From: Acidobacteriota bacterium
Lineage (GTDB): Bacteria; Acidobacteriota; Terriglobia; UBA7540
Direction: 5' to 3'
Length of the DNA: 63,627 bases
Assembly: GCA_902812465.1 (NCBI GenBank)
Contig: CADDZE010000020.1
Location: 1 to 63,627 of the forward strand
The notes below the pieces were generated by a model. That model worked only from the letters and a program-made list of their open reading frames with translations. It was not told where the DNA came from and did not search any database. The position numbers were made by a program, and so were the translations under genes. Shown one piece after another: positions 17,532-34,062 of this stretch (positions are counted from its first letter, which is position 1; each line of letters begins with the position of its first letter).

Positions 17532-17765
17532 ATGGCAGAAGAGGTCACGCTGCGCAAGGACACTTGGAGCCAGTTACGCGCCTATTTCGAGGATGTGCGC
17601 ACCGAGATGAAGCGCGTGACCTGGCCGAGCAAGCAAGAGGTGTACGGCACTACCATGATGGTGATCCTGACCACGTTTGCCTTCGCCCTCTTCTTCGCCA
17701 TCTGCGACTATGTCTTCCAGGGTGCGGTGCAATGGTTGCTGGGCCGGTTGCTGCACCATAGCTGA
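17532..17765 (+). CDS. secE: preprotein translocase subunit SecE
   Basis: A 77-residue short-form SecE that clamps SecY in the Sec translocon. The amphipathic cytoplasmic helix carries the conserved VRTEMKRVTWPSKQEV motif. A single membrane helix follows (MMVILTTFAFALFFAICDYVF) and the protein ends shortly after. SD GAGAGG is upstream of the ATG. nusG follows 36 bp later, the universal secE-nusG pair. Confidence 0.95.
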   Translation: MAEEVTLRKDTWSQLRAYFEDVRTEMKRVTWPSKQEVYGTTMMVILTTFAFALFFAICDYVFQGAVQWLLGRLLHHS

Positions 17766-17801
17766 AGCGAGGCTTGATCACAGGAGCGAGCTAGATCGTC
17801 G

Positions 17802-18332
17802 ATGGCCAAGAACTGGTACATTATCCATACCTACTCGGGATTCGAGAAGAAAGTTGCCGAGACGCTGAAGAGCCGCATCGAAGCGGCAGGCCTAGGCTCG
17901 CAGTTCGGCGAGATCATGGTTCCCAGCGAGGACGTGATCGAGATGCGGCAGGGCAAGAAGGTGGTTACTCCGAAGCTCTTTTACCCCGGCTACGTGCTCG
18001 TTGAGATGGAATTGAACAATGACACGTGGCATCTGGTTCGTTCCACACCTCGGGTGACGGGGTTTGTAGGGTCGGGACAGATGCCGAGTCCGCTGACCAG
18101 CGAGGAAGTCGACCGAATTGTTCACCGGGTTGAGGTGGCGTCCGAGCACCCAAAGCCGCGCCTGAAATTCGAGAAGGGCGAGTCGGTGAAGATCAACGAG
18201 GGTCCGTTCAAAGACTTCACCGGTGTCGTCGACGAAGTCAACGACGATCGGTCGACCCTCCGCGTGATGGTAACGATCTTTGGGCGTTCAACGCCGGTCG
18301 AGCTGGATTTTTTCCAGGTGGAAAAGAACTAG
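17802..18332 (+). CDS. nusG: transcription termination/antitermination factor NusG
   Basis: A 176-residue NusG. The NGN domain starts with [19 protein letters not shown], including [10 protein letters not shown] and the TPRVTGFVG segment that contacts the RNA polymerase clamp. The KOW domain at the C-terminus has [14 protein letters not shown] and the [15 protein letters not shown] region that binds Rho or S10. It lies between secE and rplK as usual. Confidence 0.96.
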   Translation: MAKNWYIIHTYSGFEKKVAETLKSRIEAAGLGSQFGEIMVPSEDVIEMRQGKKVVTPKLFYPGYVLVEMELNNDTWHLVRSTPRVTGFVGSGQMPSPLTSEEVDRIVHRVEVASEHPKPRLKFEKGESVKINEGPFKDFTGVVDEVNDDRSTLRVMVTIFGRSTPVELDFFQVEKN

Positions 18333-18351
18333 TCTTTTAAGGAGTCGGAAC

Positions 18352-18783
18352 GTGGCGAAGCGAATCCAGGCAGTGGTGAGGGTACAGATTCCCGCCGGGA
18401 AGGCGACGCCGGCGCCGCCCGTGGGTCCCGCGCTGGGGCAGCACGGTGTCAACCTGATGGAGTTCTGCAAGGCTTTCAATGCCAAGACGTCGGGCAAGGA
18501 GCAGGAAGGCCTCATCATTCCGGTCGTGGTTACGGTTTACCACGACCGAACCTTCTCGTTTGTCACCAAGACGCCGCCTGCGGCGGTGTTGCTGAAGCGC
18601 GCCGCCGGCATCGCCAAGGGTTCCGGCGAGCCGAACAAGACTAAGGTAGGCAAGGTGACCGAGAAGCAGGTCGAGGAAATCGCCAAGATCAAGATGCCGG
18701 ATCTCAACGCGCGCGATTTGGCGGCGGCCATCGCCACGGTGAAGGGAACGGCTCGAAGCATGGGGCTGGAAGTTGTCCCTTGA
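18352..18783 (+). CDS. rplK: 50S ribosomal protein L11 (GTG start)
   Basis: A 143-residue stalk-base protein of the GTPase centre. [19 protein letters not shown] opens the N-domain, and [15 protein letters not shown] is the L11 signature. The C-terminal RNA-binding part carries [10 protein letters not shown]. The start is GTG with AAGGAG 7 nt upstream; the longer frame overlaps the nusG coding end and is not homologous. Confidence 0.95.
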   Translation: MAKRIQAVVRVQIPAGKATPAPPVGPALGQHGVNLMEFCKAFNAKTSGKEQEGLIIPVVVTVYHDRTFSFVTKTPPAAVLLKRAAGIAKGSGEPNKTKVGKVTEKQVEEIAKIKMPDLNARDLAAAIATVKGTARSMGLEVVP

Positions 18784-18817
18784 TCTTTCGGATTTAGGCT
18801 TGGATTGGGAGTTGAGC

Positions 18818-19504
18818 ATGGGAAAGAAATACGCAGCCGCTGCCAAGCTGGTGGAAAAGCCAGCCTACACGCTCGCGGAGGCCATGCCGCTGGTCAAGAA
18901 GGCGGCGTTTGCGAAGTTCGATGAGACCGTTGAGATTGCGATGCGCCTTAACGTCGACCCCAAGCACGCTGACCAGATGGTGCGCGGCACGGTAGTGCTC
19001 CCCCACGGGCTGGGCAAGAGCAAACGGGTGGTGGTGATCGCCTCCGGCGACAAGGTGCGCGAGGCGCGGGAGGCTGGGGCCGACGAGGTGGGGGGAGAGG
19101 ATATCGTGCAAAAGATTCTAGGAGGCTGGCTCGAGTTTGACGCGGTGATTGCCACGCCGGACATGATGAAATCGGTGGGCCGGCTCGGCAAGATCTTGGG
19201 GCCGCGCGGCCTGATGCCCAATCCCAAAACCGGCACCGTGACGATGGACGTGGCTCGCGCCGTGCGGGACGTCAAGGCCGGCAAGGTGGAGTTTCGCGTC
19301 GACAAGACCGGCATCATCCATTGCCCATTAGGCAAGGTCTCTTTCGAGCCGGAGAAGCTGGCGGAGAACGCCCAAGCCCTTATTTCCAGCGTGGTCAAAG
19401 CTAAGCCCGCCACGGCCAAGGGTCGGTATGTGAAAAGTATTGTGGTTTCATCGACGATGGGACCCGGCTTCCCCATCGACCTGGCGTCGGTGGAAGCCGC
19501 TTAA
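18818..19504 (+). CDS. rplA: 50S ribosomal protein L1
   Basis: A 228-residue L1-stalk protein. [12 protein letters not shown] begins the protein. [22 protein letters not shown], split here as [15 protein letters not shown] and VVLPHGLGK, and [18 protein letters not shown] are the family signatures. In E. coli L1 represses the L11-L1 messenger; the gap upstream of rplK is too short to judge this. The ATG is chosen over a frame that begins within rplK. Confidence 0.95.
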   Translation: MGKKYAAAAKLVEKPAYTLAEAMPLVKKAAFAKFDETVEIAMRLNVDPKHADQMVRGTVVLPHGLGKSKRVVVIASGDKVREAREAGADEVGGEDIVQKILGGWLEFDAVIATPDMMKSVGRLGKILGPRGLMPNPKTGTVTMDVARAVRDVKAGKVEFRVDKTGIIHCPLGKVSFEPEKLAENAQALISSVVKAKPATAKGRYVKSIVVSSTMGPGFPIDLASVEAA

Positions 19505-19537
19505 TTAATCCTGCCGGGCCAGGGAAGGATACCAGCG

Positions 19538-20065
19538 ATGAAGCGAGACGAGAAGCGGCAACAAGCCGAAGCCCTACGCCAAGACTTGGAGCAGGCCAAG
19601 GGCGTGGTGCTTTCTGGATTCGAAGGTCTCACCGTTGCCCAGGAGACCGAGCTGCGCCGGCGAATCGCCCAGGCGGGCGCAAAATACAAAGTGGTGAAGA
19701 ACAGCCTGATCGAGCGCGCCGCTCAGGGAACGCCCGTGGAGCCTATCGCCACCAAGCTTCGGGGCACAACTTCGGTGGCTTACACCCAGACCGACCCCGT
19801 GACCCTGGCGAAGGCGCTGACCGCCTACGCCAAGGAGAATCCGTTGCTGGTCTTCAAGGCGGGGATGGTGGAGGGACGGGTGGTTTCGCTGGCGGAGTTT
19901 AACGCCCTGGCGACGCTGCCTTCGCGCGACGTATTGCTCTCGCAGGTCGCCTCGCTGGCGAATGCTCCGGCGCGCAGACTGGCTTCGGCGGTGGCGGCGC
20001 TGGCGAGGAATCTGGCGCTGGTCCTGCAGCAGGCGGTAAAGGAGGGTAAGTTCAAAGAAGCGTAA
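19538..20065 (+). CDS. rplJ: 50S ribosomal protein L10
   Basis: A 175-residue protein that anchors the L7/L12 stalk. [17 protein letters not shown] opens it, and [14 protein letters not shown] and [16 protein letters not shown] are typical of L10. The C-terminal helix ([14 protein letters not shown]) binds L7/L12 dimers. Only 33 nt separate it from rplA, so a classical L10 leader is absent and regulation, if any, must act from farther upstream. Confidence 0.95.
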   Translation: MKRDEKRQQAEALRQDLEQAKGVVLSGFEGLTVAQETELRRRIAQAGAKYKVVKNSLIERAAQGTPVEPIATKLRGTTSVAYTQTDPVTLAKALTAYAKENPLLVFKAGMVEGRVVSLAEFNALATLPSRDVLLSQVASLANAPARRLASAVAALARNLALVLQQAVKEGKFKEA

Positions 20066-20154
20066 AGATTTCGTTACCCGAGTATCGAAACTCGAAATTC
20101 GAAGCCGGATGCGAGTGCTGGATTTCCGGTTCTTACCCAGGAGGAAAAGGGCTG

Positions 20155-20547
20155 ATGTCCGAGCGTGTGCAGAAAATTCTGCAAGATATCAAAAGCTTGA
20201 CGCTGCTCGAAGCGTCCGAGCTCGTCAAGGCCATGGAAGAAGCGTTTGGGGTCTCCGCGGCGGCGGCTGCCCCGGTGGTCGTGGCGGGCGCGGCGGGTGG
20301 TGCGACCGCGACAGCCGCTGCTCCGGCGGAAGAGAAGACGGAGTTCAGCGTGGTTTTGACCGCCGTGGGCGCCAACAAGATCAATGTCATCAAGGCGGTT
20401 CGCGAAGTCACCAGCCTGGGCCTGAAGGAGGCCAAGGACCTGGTGGACAATGTGCCCAAGCCTATCAAGGAAGGCGTCAGCAAGGAAGAGGCCGAGGCTA
20501 TCAAGAAGAAGTTCGCCGAGGCCGGCGCGACGGTTGAAATCAAATAA
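20155..20547 (+). CDS. rplL: 50S ribosomal protein L7/L12
   Basis: A 130-residue stalk protein that recruits translational GTPases. The N-terminal dimerisation segment ([18 protein letters not shown]) is followed by an Ala/Val-rich hinge. The C-terminal domain has [20 protein letters not shown] and the conserved [25 protein letters not shown] lies upstream. It completes the rplKAJL group ahead of rpoB. Confidence 0.96.
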   Translation: MSERVQKILQDIKSLTLLEASELVKAMEEAFGVSAAAAAPVVVAGAAGGATATAAAPAEEKTEFSVVLTAVGANKINVIKAVREVTSLGLKEAKDLVDNVPKPIKEGVSKEEAEAIKKKFAEAGATVEIK

Positions 20548-20554
20548 GGAAGAC

Positions 20555-20607
20555 GCCGGGCCCGGCCCGGCCAGCGTTCCAGGAGAGCGCGGAGGTCCGG
20601 GCCCGGC
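20555..20607 (+). promoter_or_regulatory. rplL-rpoB intergenic hairpin (candidate attenuator)
   Basis: GCCGGGCCCGG (20555-20565) and CCGGGCCCGGC (20597-20607) form a perfect 11-bp inverted repeat with a 31-nt loop, just after the rplL stop. There is no U-tract, so it is not a standard intrinsic terminator. In E. coli the equivalent gap carries an attenuator and an RNase III site that lower rpoB expression relative to ribosomal proteins. A similar role is inferred. Confidence 0.45.
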
Positions 20608-20773
20608 AAAGACTTCTGCAGGCTTGAACTCTCACCCTTGGAGTTCCCGTCCGGCAACGGCGAGAAACGCACAACGGCTGACATCTTCAGCGGGGGTGCC
20701 GGCATCATATCGGTGAGGGTTTTTTCACTCGTTGCCTTTTAGCCCCGCACATCTCAAGTAAGGAGCTACAGGG

Positions 20774-25432
<4,659 letters not shown>

Positions 25433-25581
25433 AACGGGTCAAGGTGGGCACAATCTTATTGAAAACAAAAGTCGATTGCCGTCGGGAGGGAAGAGACGTG
25501 GACCACGCAGGGATTCGGCGTTTTTGCACAGGATGAAGCCGATTCCCGGAGCCTGCGCTGCAACCTCACACGTTGCATCGG

Positions 25582-25640
25582 TTCTTTTTCAAACAAAGCC
25601 GTAATGTGGATGATAATCAACAAGATACATTTTTTGGAAG
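25582..25640 (+). repeat. 59-nt direct repeat, copy 1
   Basis: First copy of an imperfect direct repeat in the rpoB-rpoC spacer. The core CAAACAAAGCCGTAATGTGG is identical in both copies; the rest differs by five substitutions and two single-base indels. The copies start 148 nt apart. No flanking target duplication or terminal inverted repeat was found. Confidence 0.85.
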
Positions 25641-25729
25641 CAGGATCCATCGCAGCGGGGCGCGACAACCTCGGTCTGGGTGCGCCCGATTGTTGGGGGG
25701 TCACAGCGCTTTTATTTCTCGCGAACCCA

Positions 25730-25788
25730 TTCTTTTTGCAAACAAAGCCGTAATGTGGTTGGCAATCAATAAGATCCATTTTTGGAAG
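25730..25788 (+). repeat. 59-nt direct repeat, copy 2
   Basis: Second copy, ending 70 nt before the rpoC start and immediately followed by a hairpin. It matches copy 1 at about 88 percent of positions by eye. Both end in the T-run plus GGAAG. Confidence 0.85.
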
Positions 25789-25791
25789 AAG

Positions 25792-25822
25792 CCCATAGCT
25801 CGCGAGTGGTTAGCGCTATGGG
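25792..25822 (+). promoter_or_regulatory. hairpin upstream of rpoC
   Basis: CCCATAGC and GCTATGGG form a perfect 8-bp stem with a 15-nt loop, 25 nt before the AGGAGG of rpoC. It has no following T-run. It could be an RNA processing or translation control element; function is inferred from position only. Confidence 0.4.
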
Positions 25823-25858
25823 TTGGCTTGGAGAGAAATCTGAAAGAGGAGGCAGGCC

Positions 25859-30046
<4,188 letters not shown>

Positions 30047-30180
30047 AGTCGTCGCGAGTGACCCAGGAGCGACGGTCCGTTCGGGACCCTCGCAGGAGCA
30101 GGAGTCCGGGGCTACCTTATGCCCCGAGTCGGGAGTCGGCGGCTGTTTACCGGCTATTCCTGTCCCTTGCCACGGTTGTC

Positions 30181-30468
30181 ATGTTCTCGTGCTGGAAATG
30201 CGGCCAATCCGTGGAACTTCCGGCTGGCGGCCGCGTCGGCCAGCGCGACTCTTGCCCGCAATGCGACTCCGATCTTCACTCCTGCCGTAACTGCCGCTTT
30301 TACGACCCTGGCAAGCATAACCAGTGTTCGGAACCTCAGGCCGAGTGGGTGCGCGATAAGGAGGCCGCAAACTACTGCGACTACTTCGCCCCGCGGCTGG
30401 CTTCCAGCCGCGCGTCCTCTGCTGCCGAAGATGTCAGGCGAAAGTTCGACTCGCTGTTCAAAATCTAG
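30181..30468 (+). CDS. small zinc-ribbon protein of unknown function
   Basis: A 95-residue protein starting MFSCWKCGQSVELP. It has eight cysteines at 4, 7, 25, 28, 35, 38, 49 and 66. The first four form a zinc ribbon and the next pairs (CRNCRFYDP, then NQCSEP and NYCDYF) suggest a second metal-binding unit. The C-terminal VRRKFDSLF is helical. No enzyme motif is seen. I prefer this ATG over a start 41 codons upstream, since the upstream part lacks homology-like features and lies next to the rpoC stop. It may be an acidobacterial lineage protein; function unknown. Confidence 0.7.
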   Translation: MFSCWKCGQSVELPAGGRVGQRDSCPQCDSDLHSCRNCRFYDPGKHNQCSEPQAEWVRDKEAANYCDYFAPRLASSRASSAAEDVRRKFDSLFKI

Positions 30469-30472
30469 CCTT

Positions 30473-31603
30473 TCAGCGGCGGGTGCGAATGGGTGATAGG
30501 CGGGCGATCTCAGGCAGGCTGACGACTCGGGAAGCAGGCACGAGTTCGATGTCGCTCTGTTCAAGCTGGGGAAGGAACGCCCGCAGCGCCTGGATGGTAG
30601 CGGAGTGGGGATGACCGATCGCCACCGCCGTCCCTTGCTCTTCGACAATGCGTCGAAAGCGCTGCAGCTGACCCAGAACGTAGGGCACCGTCTGCTCGTC
30701 ATCGAGGAAGACGGAGCGGTAGAAGGCGGGCAGTCCCGCCCGCCGCGCCTCATCCAAGGCGACGCTATCCGGCGCGGTGCGGCTGTCGATGAAGTACAGG
30801 TGCTGCTGGGCAAGCACCGTCATCACCTCCGACATCAAGCGCGGATCGGCGGTGGCCCGCGATCCCATGTGGTTGTTCGCCCCGGCGGCAAAGGGCACCG
30901 AAGCCAGGGCGTCTTGAATGACTTGGGCCACTTCATCCGGCGTCATGCCAACCTCAACGGCGTCTTGGCCTGGCGGCACCGCTGAGCCAGGCCGTGGCTG
31001 CATGGGCAGATGAAGCATCACCTCGCGATGGGCACGGTGGATTTGCTCGGCCACGGCACGCGAGTACTCGAGGCGAGGAAGCACAGAGAAGGTTAAAGGA
31101 TACGGAAGTTCGAGGAGCTGCTTGGCTAGGTGGACGTCCTGGCCGAGGTCGTCGATGATGATGGCTGCTCGCCAGATGTGAGAAACCTCGCGGATTCGCC
31201 ACCTGCACACCAACTTCCGTCCTTGCAAGATGTCGATTTGCCAGGTCCGGCCAGGGGATGGCCCGTCATGCCGAACGGCCGTGAGACCCTCCCTTTGCGC
31301 TTCTCTCTCGAGGGCTGGCCATACTAGCTGGAAGGCTTGCGGGACGGCTAGCACCTCGGTGGAGCCGTTGCGGGTGGTGGGCTTTACCCAGACACCGAGC
31401 CCGCCGGCCTGCTCGATTGCCGCCCGAATCCGTGAGGTGATGCGGCCGCGATCGGCTTCGCTAAGCCGTGCAGCGGCATGAGAACCTTCGCGCTGGCGCG
31501 GTGGGGTGGTGTGCTGACAGCTGGCGGGCAGAAGCAGAGACAGGACAACGAGGAGGAGCCGGCACCTGGTCGGCGTGGTGGTCACAACCGCGGTTATCGA
31601 CAA
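30473..31603 (-). CDS. divergent polysaccharide deacetylase (YibQ/DUF610-like)
   Basis: A 376-residue exported protein. A hydrophobic segment near the N-terminus (LLLVVLSLLLPASC) is a signal peptide, with a cysteine that could be lipidated although the lipobox is imperfect. The C-terminal ~230 residues are the divergent deacetylase domain: AAIIIDDLGQD, MLHLPMQP, GANNHMGSRAT, LYFIDSRTA and AIGHPHSATI hold the putative metal-binding Asp/His set. The first half is a poorly conserved helical region. It follows the S41 gene by 78 bp on the same strand. The ctpA-yibQ pairing is also known from Proteobacteria, where these genes lie next to envC and relate to the cell envelope. Confidence 0.8.
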   Translation of the reverse strand: MSITAVVTTTPTRCRLLLVVLSLLLPASCQHTTPPRQREGSHAAARLSEADRGRITSRIRAAIEQAGGLGVWVKPTTRNGSTEVLAVPQAFQLVWPALEREAQREGLTAVRHDGPSPGRTWQIDILQGRKLVCRWRIREVSHIWRAAIIIDDLGQDVHLAKQLLELPYPLTFSVLPRLEYSRAVAEQIHRAHREVMLHLPMQPRPGSAVPPGQDAVEVGMTPDEVAQVIQDALASVPFAAGANNHMGSRATADPRLMSEVMTVLAQQHLYFIDSRTAPDSVALDEARRAGLPAFYRSVFLDDEQTVPYVLGQLQRFRRIVEEQGTAVAIGHPHSATIQALRAFLPQLEQSDIELVPASRVVSLPEIARLSPIRTRR

Positions 31604-31681
31604 GCCCTACAAAGCAAAAACTTTTCTGGTACGACCGGAGCCTCCCTCCGCGTACCCACACCGCACAGCACAATCCTTGGC

Positions 31682-32899
31682 TCACGCCGCTTTGGCGGGA
31701 GCAGCTTTCTCCTTCAGCACCTCGATCGCCTTTTGCAGCTGCACGTCATTCTTGCCGCCAAACTGTTCAGGTTGCTCAGGTACCGTTTCGTCCTGCAGGC
31801 CTGAGGTTTCGTCCTCTGTCTGCACCAGGACGTTGGGATTCACGCCGTTGTCCTGGATCGCCTTGCCGTCGGGTCCGTAGTACTTGGCCACGGAGAGCAA
31901 CAGGGCCGAGCCATCACCGACGGCGATCATCTTTTGAATGACGCCGACCCCAAAGCTGGGCACTCCGACTACGTCGGCGCGCTTATTGTTCAGCAACCCA
32001 TCCGCCAGCAGCTCAGCCGGTCCTGCTGTCGAGCGGTTAATGAGGATGGCCAGAGGCATCTTGAACATGGCGCTATGCGGTTTTACCACGATGTCTTCGC
32101 GAGGGCTGCGCTGCCCCTGAGTATAGCCGATTAATCCCTGATCCAGGAACAATCCGGCGGTATTGACGGCCTCTTGCGTTTCACCACCCGCGCAATTTCG
32201 CAGGTCCAGCACGAGCCTTGTGGCCCCCTGGGCGGTTAACTGCTTTGCCTGAGCTTCGATTTCTGTCGCCTTGCCCTTGTTGAAGGTTGCAACGCGGATG
32301 TAACCGGTGCCGTCTTCAAGCATCTTGCTAACCGGGGGGAGGTCACCCAGCACTTCGCGCGTCAGGACTATCTTTTGGGGTTCGCCGCGCGACTCGCCTA
32401 CCACCCAGAGTGTTACTTGGCTGCCCGGAGGACCGGCAAGCCGCCGCATAATTTGGACCACCGAGAGCTCGCGGGCAGACGTGGTGTCGATGCGGTCAAT
32501 CAGGTCGGCCGCCTTGATGCCAGCCTTCTCGGCCGGGCTTCCAGGCAGCACGGAAACGACCGTGGCATACCCGTATCGCTTGGAAAGGAAGATTCCGACA
32601 GTAGCCGGGCCTGGGTCGGGATGCTGGAGATAGTCCTGATATTCCTGGGGAGTGAAGTACGTGCTGTAGGGGTCAAGCGCCTCAAGCAGGCCGCGAATCG
32701 CTCCGCCGGTTACCTTCCTCAGGTCGGGCTCTGTCACGTAGTCGGTCTTGATGCGCGACAAGACTTCGCTGTAAACACCCAGGTCGCGGTACGTCTGTTC
32801 GTTGGAAGTGTCGTTCTTCCCAAGCAGGCCGCCGACCACAATGTACAGGACTAGGACAGAAGAGATTCCAATCAGGAAGGTGCGAACGCGAGCGCTCAT
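31682..32899 (-). CDS. S41-family (C-terminal processing peptidase) homologue lacking the catalytic dyad
   Basis: A 405-residue membrane-anchored protein. An N-terminal helix (FLIGISSVLVLYIVVGGLLG) is followed by a helical region, a PDZ domain (ATVVSVLPGSPAEKAGIKAAD) and the S41 core (GYIRVATFNKG, LVLDLRNCAGG). In active members such as E. coli Tsp, Ser430 in SASASE and Lys455 in FGKG form the dyad. Here the aligned positions are Gly293 (STAGPAE) and Val318 (SFGVGVIQ), 25 residues apart exactly as in Tsp. The fold is kept but peptidase activity should be absent. The ATG reading MSARVRTF is preferred to an upstream start. Confidence 0.85.
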   Translation of the reverse strand: MSARVRTFLIGISSVLVLYIVVGGLLGKNDTSNEQTYRDLGVYSEVLSRIKTDYVTEPDLRKVTGGAIRGLLEALDPYSTYFTPQEYQDYLQHPDPGPATVGIFLSKRYGYATVVSVLPGSPAEKAGIKAADLIDRIDTTSARELSVVQIMRRLAGPPGSQVTLWVVGESRGEPQKIVLTREVLGDLPPVSKMLEDGTGYIRVATFNKGKATEIEAQAKQLTAQGATRLVLDLRNCAGGETQEAVNTAGLFLDQGLIGYTQGQRSPREDIVVKPHSAMFKMPLAILINRSTAGPAELLADGLLNNKRADVVGVPSFGVGVIQKMIAVGDGSALLLSVAKYYGPDGKAIQDNGVNPNVLVQTEDETSGLQDETVPEQPEQFGGKNDVQLQKAIEVLKEKAAPAKAA

Positions 32900-32954
32900 C
32901 CGTGGTTCCTCATCCCCGGTAGCCAGGTCGCCTGGCTTTCTGAACTCCTCCGAC

Positions 32955-32960
32955 AGTATA
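32955..32960 (-). promoter_or_regulatory. predicted -10 element of the S41-deacetylase unit
   Basis: TATACT on the minus strand, 56 bp before the S41 ATG. No good -35 hexamer lies at the usual spacing (closest is TTCTGG/TCTGGT at 17-18 bp), so the promoter may be weak or activator-dependent. Confidence 0.35.
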
Positions 32961-33054
32961 GCACGCCGAACCTCAAAACCAGAACGGCCCCTGCTTCCAA
33001 TGTTGGGATGGGGCTGCCAAGTTTGCGTGAGGTCCACCCCAAGCTCTAAAAACC

Positions 33055-33084
33055 TTGACACTTCTTCCAGCCGACTCCCATAAT
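33055..33084 (+). promoter_or_regulatory. predicted sigma70 promoter of the nuo operon
   Basis: A perfect TTGACA and CATAAT (five of six) separated by 18 bp, ending 46 bp ahead of the nuoA ATG in the divergent gap with the S41 gene. The strongest promoter match in the window. Confidence 0.7.
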
Positions 33085-33130
33085 GGTCACTTAGGAAGTC
33101 TCTGCAATCACCTCCCATCCAAGGCTTCGG

Positions 33131-33490
33131 ATGCTGAGAGATTATCTGCCAATTCTGGTTCAGCTGATTGCCGTAAGCACCGTGGGAGCCGCCATTCTCG
33201 CCGTCTCCGCCTGGGTGGGCAAGCGCCGGCCGTCGCGCGAGAAGCTCTCGCCCTACGAGTGCGGCAGCGTGCCGGTGGGCAACGCTCGGGAACGCTTTTC
33301 GATCAGCTTTTACCTAGTGGGAATGCTCTTTATTCTGTTCGATGTTGAGGCGGTATTCCTCTATCCCTGGGCGGTGGTGTACAAGAGCCTGAAGTGGTTT
33401 GGGTTTCTCGAAATGTTCTTGTACATTCTGGTTCTGCTAGCCGGATATCTCTACATTTGGAAGAAAGGCGCCCTGGACTGGACCCGCTAG
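33131..33490 (+). CDS. nuoA: NADH-quinone oxidoreductase subunit A
   Basis: A 119-residue membrane subunit of complex I with three predicted helices. KLSPYECGSVPVGNARERF in the first cytoplasmic loop is the diagnostic NuoA motif, and FYLVGMLFILFDVEAVFLYPW is helix two. It is the first gene of the operon and is followed by nuoC after 86 bp, with nuoB, which normally comes between, not present. Confidence 0.95.
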   Translation: MLRDYLPILVQLIAVSTVGAAILAVSAWVGKRRPSREKLSPYECGSVPVGNARERFSISFYLVGMLFILFDVEAVFLYPWAVVYKSLKWFGFLEMFLYILVLLAGYLYIWKKGALDWTR

Positions 33491-33576
33491 CGCCCTTCTG
33501 CGCTTTCCCCCGACGGGGTCGGCCAGGACAGCCACAACAAAGTCAGTGGCGCACGTTGCCAGCAAGATTCTTGCAC

Positions 33577-34062
33577 ATGTCCGAAAATTTCACCAACTGC
33601 CCAGTGGTTGACCAGCTCCGCGAACTCGATCCGGATGCCATCGAAGAGGTTCAGGAATTCCGCGGCGAGGTCACCTTGTTTATCAACCGCGAAAGGATCC
33701 GCGCCGTGTGCGAATTTCTTCGGGAGACGCCGGGTCTGACGTTCCGTTACCTTTCCGACCTTACTGCCGTCGATCGCTACCCTTTGGAGCCTCGGTTCGA
33801 GGTGGTTTACCACCTGCTTTCGCTCGAGTCCTTCCAGCGGATCCGGCTGAAGGTCCGCTTGCCAGGTGACGATCCCCGAGTAGACTCGGTCGTGCCGGTG
33901 TGGCCGGGAGCCGAGGCGTTCGAAAACGAGGTGTACGACCTGTTCGGCGTCCGCTTCGAAGGGCATCCCAACCTGCGGCGGTTGCTCCTGCCCGAGGATT
34001 GGGAGGGACATCCCTTGCGCAAGGACTATCCCGTTCAAGGAGAAATCACGCGGTGGCCGTAA
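33577..34062 (+). CDS. nuoC: NADH-quinone oxidoreductase subunit C
   Basis: A 161-residue peripheral-arm subunit. FRYLSDLTAVDRYP and the C-terminal WPGAEAFENEVYDLFGV and HPLRKDYPVQGE are the 30-kDa subunit signature. The ATG at MSENFTN is chosen; the longer frame begins inside nuoA. The end overlaps the GTG start of nuoD by ten bases, so the two are separate proteins that are translationally coupled, not the NuoCD fusion. Confidence 0.94.
   Translation: MSENFTNCPVVDQLRELDPDAIEEVQEFRGEVTLFINRERIRAVCEFLRETPGLTFRYLSDLTAVDRYPLEPRFEVVYHLLSLESFQRIRLKVRLPGDDPRVDSVVPVWPGAEAFENEVYDLFGVRFEGHPNLRRLLLPEDWEGHPLRKDYPVQGEITRWP

Larger units (their letters stand above)
25433..25858 (+). other. long rpoB-rpoC spacer with a duplicated element
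   Basis: A 426-bp gap, unusually long for this gene pair and more AT-rich than its flanks. No protein gene is supported. It contains two copies of a 59-nt sequence and a hairpin before rpoC, described separately. The 5' part of the spacer (25433-25581) shows nothing recognisable. Confidence 0.6.

Noticed and set aside
19505-19537. An L10 leader between rplA and rplJ
   Set aside because: Only 33 nt are available, too short for the conserved fold.
25582-25788. CRISPR array or tandem repeat between rpoB and rpoC
   Set aside because: Only two imperfect 59-nt copies with a spacer of about 90 nt, inside an operon, and no cas genes.
33491-33576. A hidden or truncated nuoB between nuoA and nuoC
   Set aside because: The space is 86 bp and contains none of the NuoB cysteine motifs in any frame.
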